A DNA stretch of 64,000 nt from Roseomonas sp. AR75 (GCF_005222815.1 NZ_STGB01000006.1:682001-746000), one strand, 5' to 3'. Numbered from the stretch's first letter, positions 35,582 through 44,371 are shown. The notes: generated by a model not told the origin, from the sequence alone. Numbers and translations: made by a program.

Positions 35582-36697
35582 TCACGCCGCGGCTGGAACG
35601 CTGACGCCCATCTCCGCCAGGGTGGCCTCGATCTGGCGCAGGGCGAAGCGCATGTCGTGCTCGGTGATGGCGCCGATGCAGGCGATGCGGATGGTCGGCG
35701 TTTCGGTGTTCCAGAAATTGCTGATCAGCACGCCGCGCTGCTTCATCAGGCTGATGAAGCGCTTGAAATCCCAGTTGGGATGCCGCGGCTGGTGGACGTT
35801 GACGATGATCGGGCCCTGGTGCCGGCGCTCCACGTACGGCGTGAAGCCCAGCGCGACGAGGCCGTCGTAGAGCACGTCGCGGTTCCGGCTGTAGCGCGCG
35901 AGCCGGGCGGGCTGGCCGCCCTCCGCGTCGTAGAGGTCCATCGCGATACGGAAGGCGCGCAGCGCCTGCACGGCCGGCGTGAAGCGGAAGCTGCCCCAGC
36001 CATTCACCACGGCGTGGCGATAGACGTCGTGCAGGTCGAGCAGCCAGGATCCGGCATTGCCCGCGCAGGCTTCCAGCCGCGCGATGGGCGCCACCGCGAA
36101 GCCGAAGCCCGGCAGTCCTTCCAGGCACTTGTTCGAGGTGAACACCACCACGTCGCATTCGGGATGTTCGGAGAGCCTGAAGGGCAGCGCGCCGAAGCCC
36201 GAGACTGCGTCGCAGATCATCCGCTTGCCGGCGGCGTGGATCACCGAGCCGAGGATGTTCGGATCGTTGACGATGCCGCTGCCCGTCTCGCTGACGATCA
36301 CCGCGACATGGCTCACATCGGGATTGTCGCGCAGCGCCTGCGCAAGCTTCTCCGGCGCCATCGGCTCGGTGTCCGGGCCGGAAAGGGCGACGACGACGCG
36401 CCCGGCCTCGGTCGCCAGCCGCACCAGGCGGTCGGCGTAGTTGCCGTTGCGCACCACCAGCAGCTTGCCCCCGGCGGGCACGAAGGTCCGCACCGCCGCC
36501 TCCACGATCATGTGGCCGCAGCCGGGCAGCGGCAGCGCGACATCCACGCCCTCGGTTCCGCCGGCAATCCTCACGATGCGCGGGCGCATGCCCGCGTATT
36601 CGGCCCTGAACTCGTCGTCCCAGGGGGCGATGTCGTCGCCCATCACGGCGCGCACTTCGGGGCGGGTCTGCACGGGGCCGGGAATCAGCAGGAGCAT
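35582..36697 (-). CDS. PhnW-like class V aminotransferase (2-aminoethylphosphonate:pyruvate type)
   Basis: A 371-residue fold-type I PLP enzyme. It opens LLLIPGPVQTRPEVRAVMGDDIAPWDDEF; the PLP aspartate lies in ICDAVSGFGALPF (Asp163) and the Schiff-base lysine in VFTSNKCLEGLPGFGFAVAP (Lys190). This closely follows the NKC(I/L)xGxPGFGF pattern of 2-aminoethylphosphonate transaminase PhnW. The enzyme would convert 2-aminoethylphosphonate and pyruvate to phosphonoacetaldehyde and alanine. No phnX, phnA or phn transporter is adjacent, so another amine substrate cannot be excluded. It is 30 bp after the DUF1194 gene on the same strand. Confidence 0.78.
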   Translation of the reverse strand: MLLLIPGPVQTRPEVRAVMGDDIAPWDDEFRAEYAGMRPRIVRIAGGTEGVDVALPLPGCGHMIVEAAVRTFVPAGGKLLVVRNGNYADRLVRLATEAGRVVVALSGPDTEPMAPEKLAQALRDNPDVSHVAVIVSETGSGIVNDPNILGSVIHAAGKRMICDAVSGFGALPFRLSEHPECDVVVFTSNKCLEGLPGFGFAVAPIARLEACAGNAGSWLLDLHDVYRHAVVNGWGSFRFTPAVQALRAFRIAMDLYDAEGGQPARLARYSRNRDVLYDGLVALGFTPYVERRHQGPIIVNVHQPRHPNWDFKRFISLMKQRGVLISNFWNTETPTIRIACIGAITEHDMRFALRQIEATLAEMGVSVPAAA

Positions 36698-36727
36698 GGC
36701 GGAACCTGAGGCAAATGCGGGCGCGCC

Positions 36728-37369
36728 TTATGCGCCCGGCCGCGGCATGCCGGCAACCAGCGTGCCGGTCAGCTCCCGCCGCAGCTTGCGCAGGATGGCT
36801 TCCGCGAAGTCGGGGTAGTCGGCGCAGCTCATGGCGAAGCTGCCGGGCCCGCCGATGACCTCGGCGGCGTAGTGATCCAGCAGGTCCGGCTCCTCGTTGA
36901 GGATCGCCAGGCCGTTCACGGTGATGCCGGCGGCGACGGCCAGATCGCGCACCGGGCCTGGCGGGCGCCCCTGGTTGTGGCGGCCGTCGCCCGAGACATC
37001 CAGCACCAGCCGCGCCGCATCGGCCGGCACGCGCGCCAGCAGCGCGAGGCCCGCTTCCATGCCTTCGCCCAGCGCGGTCGCGCCGGGGCGGGGCAGGCGG
37101 GGTGTGTTCTCGATGGCATAAGCGAGCGCGGCGGCGCTTTCCGCGCCATCGAGCCGGGTCCAGCCCACCGCCAGGTCGCGCTCGCCCACACCGGACCACA
37201 GCAGCAGGCACAGCGCCGCCGCACTGCGCGGGCCGGACGTGGCGGCCGCCAGCACGCCGGGGTCGCGCAGCGCCGCGGCGGTGCCGCCGGCCATCAGCGC
37301 GAACTCCTCGAAATCCACGCTCGCCGAGACATCCATGGCAAGGCAGAGGGCGACGTCCACAGGCTGCAT
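36728..37369 (-). CDS. DUF1194 (von Willebrand factor A-like) protein
   Basis: A 213-residue DUF1194 protein with a VWA-like fold. The metal-ion-dependent adhesion motif is AMDVSASVDFEEF (near residues 11-23), with the conserved Thr/Asp downstream in GATALGEGMEAG and DVSGDGRHNQG. Family members are alphaproteobacterial and of unknown function. No signal peptide is seen with the ATG at 37369. It precedes the PhnW-like gene by 30 bp, so they may share a transcript, and it is divergent from a TctC gene. Confidence 0.85.
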   Translation of the reverse strand: MQPVDVALCLAMDVSASVDFEEFALMAGGTAAALRDPGVLAAATSGPRSAAALCLLLWSGVGERDLAVGWTRLDGAESAAALAYAIENTPRLPRPGATALGEGMEAGLALLARVPADAARLVLDVSGDGRHNQGRPPGPVRDLAVAAGITVNGLAILNEEPDLLDHYAAEVIGGPGSFAMSCADYPDFAEAILRKLRRELTGTLVAGMPRPGA

Positions 37370-37437
37370 GCGGAGCCTTGTTGCAAAGCGCGGGTCAAGC
37401 CGCCATTGGACTCGCAGAGCTTCCGGAGACGAAAGAG

Positions 37438-38415
37438 ATGGACAGACGCGGATTGATCGGGGCCGCTACCTTCGGCGCCGGGCTGCTTGCCGCGCCGGCG
37501 CTGCGCGCCCAAGGGGGCGCCTGGCCGAACCGTCCGGTGCGGGTGATCGTGCCCTTCACGCCGGGTGGCGCGACGGACGGCATGGCGCGTGTCACTGCGG
37601 CGAAGCTGCAGGAGAAGCTCGGCCAGACCTTCGTGGTGGAGAATCGCGCCGGCGCGAACGGCGCGATCGGCGGCCAGGCGGTCGCCCAGGCGGCGCCCGA
37701 TGGCTACACCTTCCTGTTCTCCGCCAGCATCCAGATCCTGGCGCGGCTGGTGATGCAGAACCCTGGCTACGATCCCGTGGCGGACCTGCTGCCGGTCACC
37801 CGCGTGGGCGAGGGCCCGCTGCTGCTGGTGATGAGCCCGAACCGGCCGCAGACGACGCTGGCGGAGGTGGTAGCCGCGGCGCGCGCCAATCCGCGGGAAT
37901 GGTCCTTCGCGGTCTCCTCGCTCGGTGCGGCGGGGCATCTCGCCACGATCGAGTTCATCCGCCAGGTCGGCAGGGATCTGACGGCGGCCTCCTATCGCGG
38001 CACCGCGCCGGCATTGACGGATGTGGTCGCTGGCAACGTCCAGCTCATGTTCGACCCGATCCTGGCCACCCTGCCGCAGGTGCGCTCGGGCCGGGTGAAG
38101 GCGCTGGCCATCACCGCGCCGCAGCGCAGCCCGGCGGCGCCGGAGATCCCGACGGCGGCGGAGGCGGGGATGCCCGGCCTCGACATCCAGTCCTGGTGGG
38201 CGCTGTGGGGTCCGCGCGGCGTGCCGGAAGCGATCACCGGCCGCATCGCGGAGGTGCTGAAGGTCGGCATGTTCGAGCCGGATGTGACGGCCCGGGTCGC
38301 GACCCTCGGCATCACGCCCATGGCCCAGAGCGGTGCCGACTTCGCCGCCTTCATCGCCCGCGACTTCGAACGCAGCCAGCAATTGCTGCGGCTCGCCAAC
38401 TTTCAGCCGGTCTGA
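37438..38415 (+). CDS. TctC/Bug family periplasmic receptor
   Basis: A 325-residue Bug protein with a Tat-like N-terminus (MDRRGLIGAATFGAGLLAAPALRAQ). Hallmarks are RPVRVIVPFTPGGATDGMARVTAAKLQEKLGQTFVVENRAGANGAIGGQ, SYRGTAPALTDVVAGNVQLMFD and GRVKALAIT. It binds an unknown carboxylate in the periplasm. The ATG at 37438 follows CGGAGACGAAAG. No tctA/tctB gene is adjacent; it stands alone between divergent DUF1194 and downstream exoD genes. Confidence 0.9.
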   Translation: MDRRGLIGAATFGAGLLAAPALRAQGGAWPNRPVRVIVPFTPGGATDGMARVTAAKLQEKLGQTFVVENRAGANGAIGGQAVAQAAPDGYTFLFSASIQILARLVMQNPGYDPVADLLPVTRVGEGPLLLVMSPNRPQTTLAEVVAAARANPREWSFAVSSLGAAGHLATIEFIRQVGRDLTAASYRGTAPALTDVVAGNVQLMFDPILATLPQVRSGRVKALAITAPQRSPAAPEIPTAAEAGMPGLDIQSWWALWGPRGVPEAITGRIAEVLKVGMFEPDVTARVATLGITPMAQSGADFAAFIARDFERSQQLLRLANFQPV

Positions 38416-38594
38416 CCCGCTTCCCCGCCGCGCCCGCTGCCGACGGTCAGGTTACGCCCTGGACAGGCAAACGCGGCGCCTTCCTCACGGGGGCGTGAAT
38501 CCGCCCCTGTCGGTCCGCCTCGGCTCATGCTACGTACGCCGTCGGGGAGCTTCACCGGCGGCAAGCCGGCTGTGTCGAGGAGGAGGGGTCCGCC

Positions 38595-39254
38595 ATAGAC
38601 GGCCTGCGCCAGACGCCGCATGCCCTGCATGCGGACGAGCACCCCATTCCCGTCTCCGAACTGGTCTGCGGTATCGCGAGAAGTTGGCCCACCGAGCGCG
38701 TCACGCTCGGCGCGCTGATGCAGGCGCTTGGCCCGCGCGGCTACGGCGTGCTGATCGTGCTGTTCGCCCTGCCGAACCTGCTTCCGGTCTACATCCCCGG
38801 CCTCAGCCCGATCTTCGGCATCCCGCTGATGATCATCTGTGCCCAGCTTGCGATGGGGCTTCCCGCACCGAGGCTGCCGCGCTTCCTGACCGCGCGCTCC
38901 ATGAAGCGGACCGACCTGCTGCTGATCGCGGAGAAGGCGACGCCCTGGCTCCGCCGGGTCGAGCGCTGGGTACGGCCGCGCCCCTCCTTCGTCACCAGCC
39001 GTGTCGGCGAGCGGCTGATCGGTGCCTACGGCGTCTGGCTGTCCATGATCGTGATCGTGCCGCTGCCCTTCACCAACGGCCCGCCGTCGCTCGCCTGCCT
39101 GATCATGGCGATCGGCTTGATGGAGGAGGACACGCTGACCATCTTGGGCGGGGCGGCCTTCGGCATCGTCGCCAGCTTCCTGGGCCTGTCCATCATCGGG
39201 ACGGTCTTCTATGCGCTGATCGCGGGGTTCAACTGGCTGTTCGGACTACCCTGA
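38595..39254 (+). CDS. ExoD family membrane protein with non-canonical ATA start
   Basis: An ExoD (exopolysaccharide synthesis) family protein with about four hydrophobic segments: YGVLIVLFALPNLLPVYIPGLSPIFGIPLMIICAQLAMGLPAPRLPRFL, SRVGERLIGAYGVWLSMIVIVPLPFTNGPPSLACLIMAIGLMEED. The conserved family N-terminus (PVSELVCGIARSWPTERVTLGALMQAL) reads back in frame to about 38646 with no ATG, GTG or TTG before 38718. AGGAGG (38581-38586) lies 8 bases before an ATA at 38595, giving a 219-residue protein close to its 210-residue neighbour. Either ATA initiates, or an ATG has mutated, or the base is wrong. Starting at 38718 would delete a conserved third of the domain. Confidence 0.75.
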   Translation: MDGLRQTPHALHADEHPIPVSELVCGIARSWPTERVTLGALMQALGPRGYGVLIVLFALPNLLPVYIPGLSPIFGIPLMIICAQLAMGLPAPRLPRFLTARSMKRTDLLLIAEKATPWLRRVERWVRPRPSFVTSRVGERLIGAYGVWLSMIVIVPLPFTNGPPSLACLIMAIGLMEEDTLTILGGAAFGIVASFLGLSIIGTVFYALIAGFNWLFGLP

Positions 39255-39273
39255 CCCTGTCTGCCGCGGCGCG

Positions 39274-39906
39274 ATGACACTGGACCACGCCCACGCCAGG
39301 CCCGAGGCCGAGGACACGGCACCGATCTCGCGCATCATTGCCGAGGTCGCCGCCGCCTTTCCCGGCGAGCGGATCAGCCTTGGCGCCATGGCAGAGGCGT
39401 TCGGCGACCGCGCCTACGGCATCCTCTCGCTGCTGCTGCTGCTGCCGGGGCTGCTGCCGGGCATGGCAAGCGTCTTCGGCACGCCGCTGCTGATCATCGG
39501 CATCCAGATGGGCCTGGGCTTCCGGGCGCCGCGCCTGCCGAAGATCCTGGCGCGGCAGAGCATCAAGCGGTCCGACCTGCTGCGGCTGGCCTCCGCCTCT
39601 TCGAAGGGGCTCGGCCGCATCGAGCGCTTCGTGAAGCCGCGCCCCGGCTTCTTCGTCAGCCCGCTCGGCGAGCGGCTGATCGGCTGGTTGACGGCCTATG
39701 TGGCGATCATGCTGATCCTGCCGGGGCCGGGCACCAACGGCCCGCCGGCCTTCGGCAACATCGTCATGGCGCTGGGCCTCATCGAGCATGACAGCAAGGT
39801 GGCGGGGCTCGGCGTGGTGCTGACCATCCTGGGCTGCGTCTTCGCCACCGTCGTTCTGGGCGTGCTCGCCTGGCTCGGCATCGAGGCGCTGCATTGGCTG
39901 TTCTGA
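39274..39906 (+). CDS. ExoD family membrane protein
   Basis: A 210-residue paralogue of the preceding protein. N-terminal APISRIIAEVAAAFPGERISLGAMAEAFGDRAYGILSLLLLLPGLLPG is followed by a middle section KILARQSIKRSDLLRLASASSKGLGRIERFVKPRPGFFVSPLGERLIGWL and a hydrophobic end. In Sinorhizobium, ExoD is needed for alkali tolerance and nodule invasion; the molecular role is unknown. The ATG at 39274 is 19 bp after the first exoD-like stop, so the two are a tandem pair in one operon. Shared motifs (RPRP/KPRPGFF, GERLIG, TNGPP) show they arose by duplication. Confidence 0.85.
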   Translation: MTLDHAHARPEAEDTAPISRIIAEVAAAFPGERISLGAMAEAFGDRAYGILSLLLLLPGLLPGMASVFGTPLLIIGIQMGLGFRAPRLPKILARQSIKRSDLLRLASASSKGLGRIERFVKPRPGFFVSPLGERLIGWLTAYVAIMLILPGPGTNGPPAFGNIVMALGLIEHDSKVAGLGVVLTILGCVFATVVLGVLAWLGIEALHWLF

Positions 39907-39954
39907 GCCGTGCAGGCTTTCGCAGACGCACGCGCGGTGATCTAATCGCATCCA

Positions 39955-40147
39955 TGCGCAGGTGGCCCGCAAGGGCTGAAACGGGAACGCGTGAAGTCGG
40001 GCCTTCGCCGACAAGTCCGCGGCTGCCCCCGCAACTGTAGGCGGAGCGTTTCTCCCCACACGCCATTGGGCCGCACGCGGCCCGAGAAGGCGGGAGGAAC
40101 CCCGGGGTGCATCACCCCGGCACTCCGCGAGCCAGGAGACCGGCCAG
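39955..40147 (+). ncRNA. Cobalamin (adenosylcobalamin) riboswitch
   Basis: The conserved core is present in order: GGGCTGAAACGGGAAC (about 39973-39988), GTGAAGTCGGGC, then the near-invariant GGCTGCCCCCGCAACTGTA (40021-40039). GCCATTGGGCC follows near 40062 (the CCACTGG-type box), then CGAGAAGGCGGGAGG (40083-40097) and the terminal box CGCGAGCCAGGAGACCGGCC (40127-40145). It lies in the 374-bp gap ahead of a TonB-dependent receptor, the classic B12-uptake target. In this class, adenosylcobalamin or related cobalamin represses expression. The ends of the feature are approximate. Confidence 0.92.
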
Positions 40148-40230
40148 CGCAGAGACGTCCCGCGCGTGCCGGGCGGGGTGCACCGGCGCAACGGAGCTTG
40201 GCTCCGCCAGTGGCGACGACGCCAGCCGTC

Positions 40231-40276
40231 CCGTGCGGGAAACCGTGCGGGGCATGTCGTCACGCCGCACGGAGGA
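40231..40276 (+). promoter_or_regulatory. Ribosome-site hairpin: likely riboswitch expression platform
   Basis: CCGTGCGG (40243-40250) pairs perfectly with CCGCACGG (40265-40272), whose last two bases are the start of the Shine-Dalgarno sequence GGAGGA (40271-40276) of the receptor gene. A second copy of CCGTGCGG (40231-40238) can form its own short hairpin or compete for the same partner. Sequestration of the ribosome site when cobalamin is bound is the usual proteobacterial mechanism and fits here. Folding was judged by eye only. Confidence 0.55.
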
Positions 40277-40280
40277 TCCG

Positions 40281-42221
40281 ATGCGCCGCCTGTTGCTTCT
40301 CTCCAGCGCCATCGCGCTGTCCTGGCCTGCCCATGCCCAACAGCTCACCCAGTCCATCCCCGAGACCATCGTCACCGCCACGCGCATCCCGACGCCGCAG
40401 GACCGCGTGCCTGCCTCGGTCACTGTCATCACGCGCGAAGACATCGAGGAGCGCGGCTATCGCACGCTGGCCGATGCGCTGGTCTCCGTGCCCGGTGTGC
40501 GCCTGGTGCAGACCGGCGGCATCGGCCAGCAGGCCAGCGCCTTCGTGCGCGGCGCGGCATCGCGCCAGGTGCTGGTGCTGCTGGACGGCGTGCCGCTGAA
40601 CGACCCTTCCGAGCCGAACGGCGCCTTCAACTTCGGCAACGAGCTGCTGGGCGACATCGAGCGCATCGAGGTGGTGCGCGGCCCGGCCTCCTCGCTCTAC
40701 GGCTCCGGCGCCGTCGGCGGGGTCATCAACATGATCACGCGGCGCGCACCGGCCAACACGCCCTTCCAGGGTTTCGGCCAGGGGGCGCTCGGCACCAACC
40801 GCACCGCGACGGGCTACATCGGCGGCGCCGGCACGACGGAACGCTGGAACTGGCTGGCGATGGGCGAGGGCCTGTCCACGCGCGGCGCCGACGCCACCGC
40901 GCCGCGCTTCAACGCGAACACGGGCGAGCGCGACGGATTCAGCGGCGCCGCGGCGACCGCGCGGCTCGGCTTCCGCCCGGATGCGGACAGCCTGGTGCAG
41001 GGGCTCGTGCGCTGGCGGGAGAACCAGACCAGCCTCGACAACGTGCCGCGCGACGATCCCAACAACGAGATCACCGACCGGATGCTCTACGGCCAGTTCC
41101 AGGCGGAGACGGTGATCGGCGGGATCTGGACCACGGGCCTGCGGGCTTCCTATGTCGGCACGAACCGGCGCAACCTGAACCTGCCGGACCCGTTGCAGCC
41201 CGTCAGCGCGGACGACCAGTTCCGCGGCGACCGCCAGACCTATGAATGGGGCAACATCGTGCAGTTCGGCGAGGTCGGCGCGCTGCGCGACGTGGCGCTG
41301 ACCTTCGGCGTGGTGCATGCGCTGGAATCGACCGACAGCCGCAGCGGCGCGCAGCCCTTCCAGACCACCACCGACGCCAGCGCACGCCAGAACACCTTCA
41401 ATGTCGGGTTCCAGGCGCGGCTGTTCGAGCGGCTCGACGTGCAGGCCGGCATCGCGCAGGAGGAGGCCGAGGACTATGACGGCTTCACCGCCTGGCGGCT
41501 CGGCGGCACGCTGGCGCTGCCCGAGATCAATTCGCGGCTGATCGCCTCGGCCGGCACGGCCTTCAAGGCGCCCTCGCTCTACCAGCGCTTCGGGCGCATC
41601 GGCACGACCTTCCGCGGCAATCCGGACCTGCGGCCGGAGGACAGCTTCAGCTGGGAAGTCGGCATGGAATCCGACATCCCCGCCTTCGGCAACAGCGCCT
41701 TCGCCACCGCCGGCGCCACCTGGTTCCGCACGGAGTTCAACAACCTCATCAACTTCAACGCCGCCTTCTCCACGCTGGAGAACATCGATACGGCGTCGGC
41801 GCAGGGCGCGGAGCTGTATCTCACGCTGCGTCCCGCCGCTTGGCTGGAGCTCTACGGCGCCTGGACCATCACCGAGGCGCAGGACGACAACGGCAATCCG
41901 CTGCCGCGGCGGCCGCGCAACGTGGCGACGGCGAATGCGCGCATCGCCTGGGACCGCTTCGTGGTGGTGCCGGAAGTGCTGTTCACCGGCGCCTCGCCGG
42001 AGGGCGCCTTCGCGAGCTATCGCAACACCGGCGCTTCCGTGCCGGTGCCCGACTACAACAAGTCCGGCATGATCTGGAACCTCACTGCGACATTCCGCGC
42101 GACGGAGCGGATCAGCGTGTTCGCGCAGGGCAGCAACCTGACCAACAGCCGCTACGAGCCCGCCAACGGCTTCGTGCTGCCCGGCCGCACCGCGCTTGCT
42201 GGCGTTCGCTTCGTCTTCTGA
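40281..42221 (+). CDS. btuB: TonB-dependent receptor, BtuB-like vitamin B12 receptor
   Basis: A 646-residue outer-membrane receptor. It has a signal peptide (LLLLSSAIALSWPAHAQQ), a TonB-box/plug start (IPETIVTATRIPTPQDRVPASVTVITREDIEERGYRTLADAL) and the plug signature VEVVRGPASSLYGSGAVGGVINMITRRA. The 22-strand barrel ends in aromatic VRFVF, as needed for assembly. The cobalamin riboswitch directly upstream makes B12 or a corrinoid the likely ligand. The ATG at 40281 follows GGAGGATCC. BtuCDF are not in the window. The 3' side has a perfect palindrome shared with the convergent otsA. Confidence 0.88.
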   Translation: MRRLLLLSSAIALSWPAHAQQLTQSIPETIVTATRIPTPQDRVPASVTVITREDIEERGYRTLADALVSVPGVRLVQTGGIGQQASAFVRGAASRQVLVLLDGVPLNDPSEPNGAFNFGNELLGDIERIEVVRGPASSLYGSGAVGGVINMITRRAPANTPFQGFGQGALGTNRTATGYIGGAGTTERWNWLAMGEGLSTRGADATAPRFNANTGERDGFSGAAATARLGFRPDADSLVQGLVRWRENQTSLDNVPRDDPNNEITDRMLYGQFQAETVIGGIWTTGLRASYVGTNRRNLNLPDPLQPVSADDQFRGDRQTYEWGNIVQFGEVGALRDVALTFGVVHALESTDSRSGAQPFQTTTDASARQNTFNVGFQARLFERLDVQAGIAQEEAEDYDGFTAWRLGGTLALPEINSRLIASAGTAFKAPSLYQRFGRIGTTFRGNPDLRPEDSFSWEVGMESDIPAFGNSAFATAGATWFRTEFNNLINFNAAFSTLENIDTASAQGAELYLTLRPAAWLELYGAWTITEAQDDNGNPLPRRPRNVATANARIAWDRFVVVPEVLFTGASPEGAFASYRNTGASVPVPDYNKSGMIWNLTATFRATERISVFAQGSNLTNSRYEPANGFVLPGRTALAGVRFVF

Positions 42222-42231
42222 TCCTGCTGTC

Positions 42232-42256
42232 CCCTCCCCCGCAATGCGGGGGAGGG
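42232..42256. terminator. Palindromic repeat between convergent btuB and otsA
   Basis: CCCTCCCCCGC (42232-42242), loop AAT, GCGGGGGAGGG (42246-42256). The arms are identical to those at 23486-23510. It starts 10 bp after the btuB stop and ends 7 bp before the otsA stop, so it can end both transcripts. Confidence 0.6.
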
Positions 42257-42263
42257 TGGCCGA

Positions 42264-43652
42264 CTACGCAGCGCGGCGCCGCGCACTGCTTTCCGCCGCG
42301 CTTTCCGCCGCGCTCTCGCTGCCTTCCAGCGCGGTCAGGAACTGGCGGCACCAGGCCGACGCGTTGTTCGCGCGCACCGCCGCATCCATCGGCTTCCAGC
42401 GGGCCTGCCGCTCATCTGCCGGCATGGTGAGCGCGACGTCGAGCGCTTCCGCGATGTCGTCGGGATCCATCGGGTTGACCAGCAGCGCACCTTCCAGCTC
42501 GCCGGAGGCGCCGGCGAAGCGCGACAGCACCAGCACGCCGGGATCCTCCGGGTCCTGCGCCGCGACGTACTCCTTCGCCACCAGGTTCATGCCGTCGCGC
42601 AGCGGCGTGACCAGGCCGATCTTCGCCAGCCGCATGTAGCCGGCCAGCGTCGGCCGCGCGACCGCGCGGGTGATGTAGCGGATCGGTCCCCAATCGGGCT
42701 CGGCATACTGGCCGTTGATGCGGCCGACGCTCTCGTCCAGCTCGCGGCGCAGCGCGCGATAGCTGGCGACATCGCCGCGGCTGACCGGCGCCACCTGCAG
42801 GAAGGTGACGTTGGACCGATGCCGTGGGAAGCGCTGCAGCAGCTTGCCGAAGCCGGCGATCCGCTGCGGCAGCCCCTTCGTGTAGTCGAGCCGGTCGATG
42901 CCGATGGCCAACGCGCGGCCGGCCAGGGAAGCGCGCAGCTGGTCCACCTCCTTCGTGCGGAAGCGGCGCGCGGCGAGGTTCGCGAAGCCTGCGGCGTCGA
43001 TGCCGATGGCGAAGGTGCCGACCCGCGCCGCCGCGTCCTGCTCACCGATGCCGAACAGCGCGCCGCGCAGGTTCTCCGCGTCGTCGTCGGTCTGCACGCC
43101 GATCGCGTCATGCGCGCCCATCGCTGCCAGGATCGCCTCGGCCTTCGGCATGCCCATGATCACGGAGCGCGGCGGGAAGGGCACATGCAGGAAGAACCCG
43201 ATCTTCTGCCGGCAGCCCAGCGCGCGCAGTTCCGCCGCCAGCAGGAACAGATGGAAGTCGTGCACCCAGATCGTGTCGTCGGGCCGCAGCATCGGCGCGA
43301 GCGCGGCGGCGAAAGCCGCATTCACGCGGCGATAGCCCTCCCAGTCCTCGCGCGCGAATTTCGCGATGCCGAGCCGGTAGTGCAGCACGGGCCAGAGCGC
43401 GCCGTTGGCGAAGCCGAGATAATAGTGCCGGTAGTCCTCCTCGCTGAGATCGAGCGTGGCGTAGGTGACGCGGCCCTTGCGCTGTTCCGTGGGCGCGGCG
43501 GCGGGCTCTGCGACGGTGGCGCCGGACCAGCCGAACCACAGCGCATCGCGCCGCTGCAAGGCGTCCTTCAGCGCGACGGCCAGCCCGCCGGCGGTGGCGC
43601 CGCGCTCACGCGGGTCGGGCACGCGGTTGGCGACGATGACGAGGCGGCTCAT
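42264..43652 (-). CDS. otsA: Alpha,alpha-trehalose-phosphate synthase (UDP-forming)
   Basis: A 462-residue GT20 enzyme. It opens SRLVIVANRVPDPRERGATAGGLAVALKDAL. WVHDFHLFLLAAELRALG, IGFFLHVPFPP, AIGIDRLDYTKGLPQRI and LRDGMNLVAKEYVAAQ carry the conserved UDP-glucose and glucose-6-phosphate contacts. It makes trehalose 6-phosphate for osmoprotection. The ATG at 43652 overlaps the otsB stop by 4 bases (ATGA), so translation is coupled. The tail (ESAAESAAESSARRRAA) comes from a 12-bp tandem DNA repeat near 42288-42311 and is probably unstructured. Confidence 0.94.
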   Translation of the reverse strand: MSRLVIVANRVPDPRERGATAGGLAVALKDALQRRDALWFGWSGATVAEPAAAPTEQRKGRVTYATLDLSEEDYRHYYLGFANGALWPVLHYRLGIAKFAREDWEGYRRVNAAFAAALAPMLRPDDTIWVHDFHLFLLAAELRALGCRQKIGFFLHVPFPPRSVIMGMPKAEAILAAMGAHDAIGVQTDDDAENLRGALFGIGEQDAAARVGTFAIGIDAAGFANLAARRFRTKEVDQLRASLAGRALAIGIDRLDYTKGLPQRIAGFGKLLQRFPRHRSNVTFLQVAPVSRGDVASYRALRRELDESVGRINGQYAEPDWGPIRYITRAVARPTLAGYMRLAKIGLVTPLRDGMNLVAKEYVAAQDPEDPGVLVLSRFAGASGELEGALLVNPMDPDDIAEALDVALTMPADERQARWKPMDAAVRANNASAWCRQFLTALEGSESAAESAAESSARRRAA

Positions 43653-44371
43653 CGGGCGGTGGCCTCCGCCGGGGCGTCGAGCCTGGCCAGCCACTCGCGC
43701 AGCGCGGCGGGCGTGCCGAACGCCTCCTGCAGGCGCAGGCCGCGCCCGCCGAAGCTGCGCGCGGCCTCCATCCCGGCCTCGTCCGTGACGTCGTCGCCAA
43801 TGAAGACGGGGATGCGTCCCGCGAAGGGCGCGCGCGCCATCAGCCGTTGCACGGCCGAGGCCTTGGAGACAGCGCGCGGCTTCACCTCCCACGCCATATG
43901 CGCGGGCATGAGGACGAAGTCGTCGGCATCCGCCAGCAGGCCCTCGATCAGGTCGCGGCCGGGTGCGCCGGCTTCGGGTGCCTCGCGGAAATGCAGCACG
44001 AAGCCATGCGCCTTGGGCTCCACCAGCGCGCCGGGGAAGCGGGCGGCCAGCGCCTTCGCCTGGCGCTGCCAGTCCGGCGGCGGGGCGGGCAGTGGCATGC
44101 GCTCGGCGCGCGAATCAGGGGCCGCGCGGAGGACAGCGCCATGCTCGCCAGCCATGGCCAGGGGCACTTTCAGGAAGGAATCGAGCTCGGCCAGCGGCCG
44201 GCCCGAGACAATGGCCAGCGCACCTTCCAGGCGCGTCGCCAGGCGACGCAGCAGCCCCGGCAGGGCGGGCGGGATCACCACCGCCTCCGGCCGGGGGGCG
44301 ATCTCGACGAGCGTGCCGTCGAAGTCGAGGAAGAGCGCTGCCCGGTCGAGGGCGATCGGGTGAGCGTTCAT
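43649..44371 (-). CDS. otsB: Trehalose-6-phosphate phosphatase
   Basis: A 240-residue HAD-superfamily phosphatase. The nucleophile motif is FLDFDGTL (residues 14-21), motif II is IVSGRPL, and the late acidic motif lies in FIGDDVTDEAGM; AGEHGAVLR is typical of OtsB. It dephosphorylates trehalose 6-phosphate to trehalose. It is first in the otsBA operon, with the promoter expected in the 77 bp up to the small membrane-protein gene or further upstream. Confidence 0.94.
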   Translation of the reverse strand: MNAHPIALDRAALFLDFDGTLVEIAPRPEAVVIPPALPGLLRRLATRLEGALAIVSGRPLAELDSFLKVPLAMAGEHGAVLRAAPDSRAERMPLPAPPPDWQRQAKALAARFPGALVEPKAHGFVLHFREAPEAGAPGRDLIEGLLADADDFVLMPAHMAWEVKPRAVSKASAVQRLMARAPFAGRIPVFIGDDVTDEAGMEAARSFGGRGLRLQEAFGTPAALREWLARLDAPAEATAR

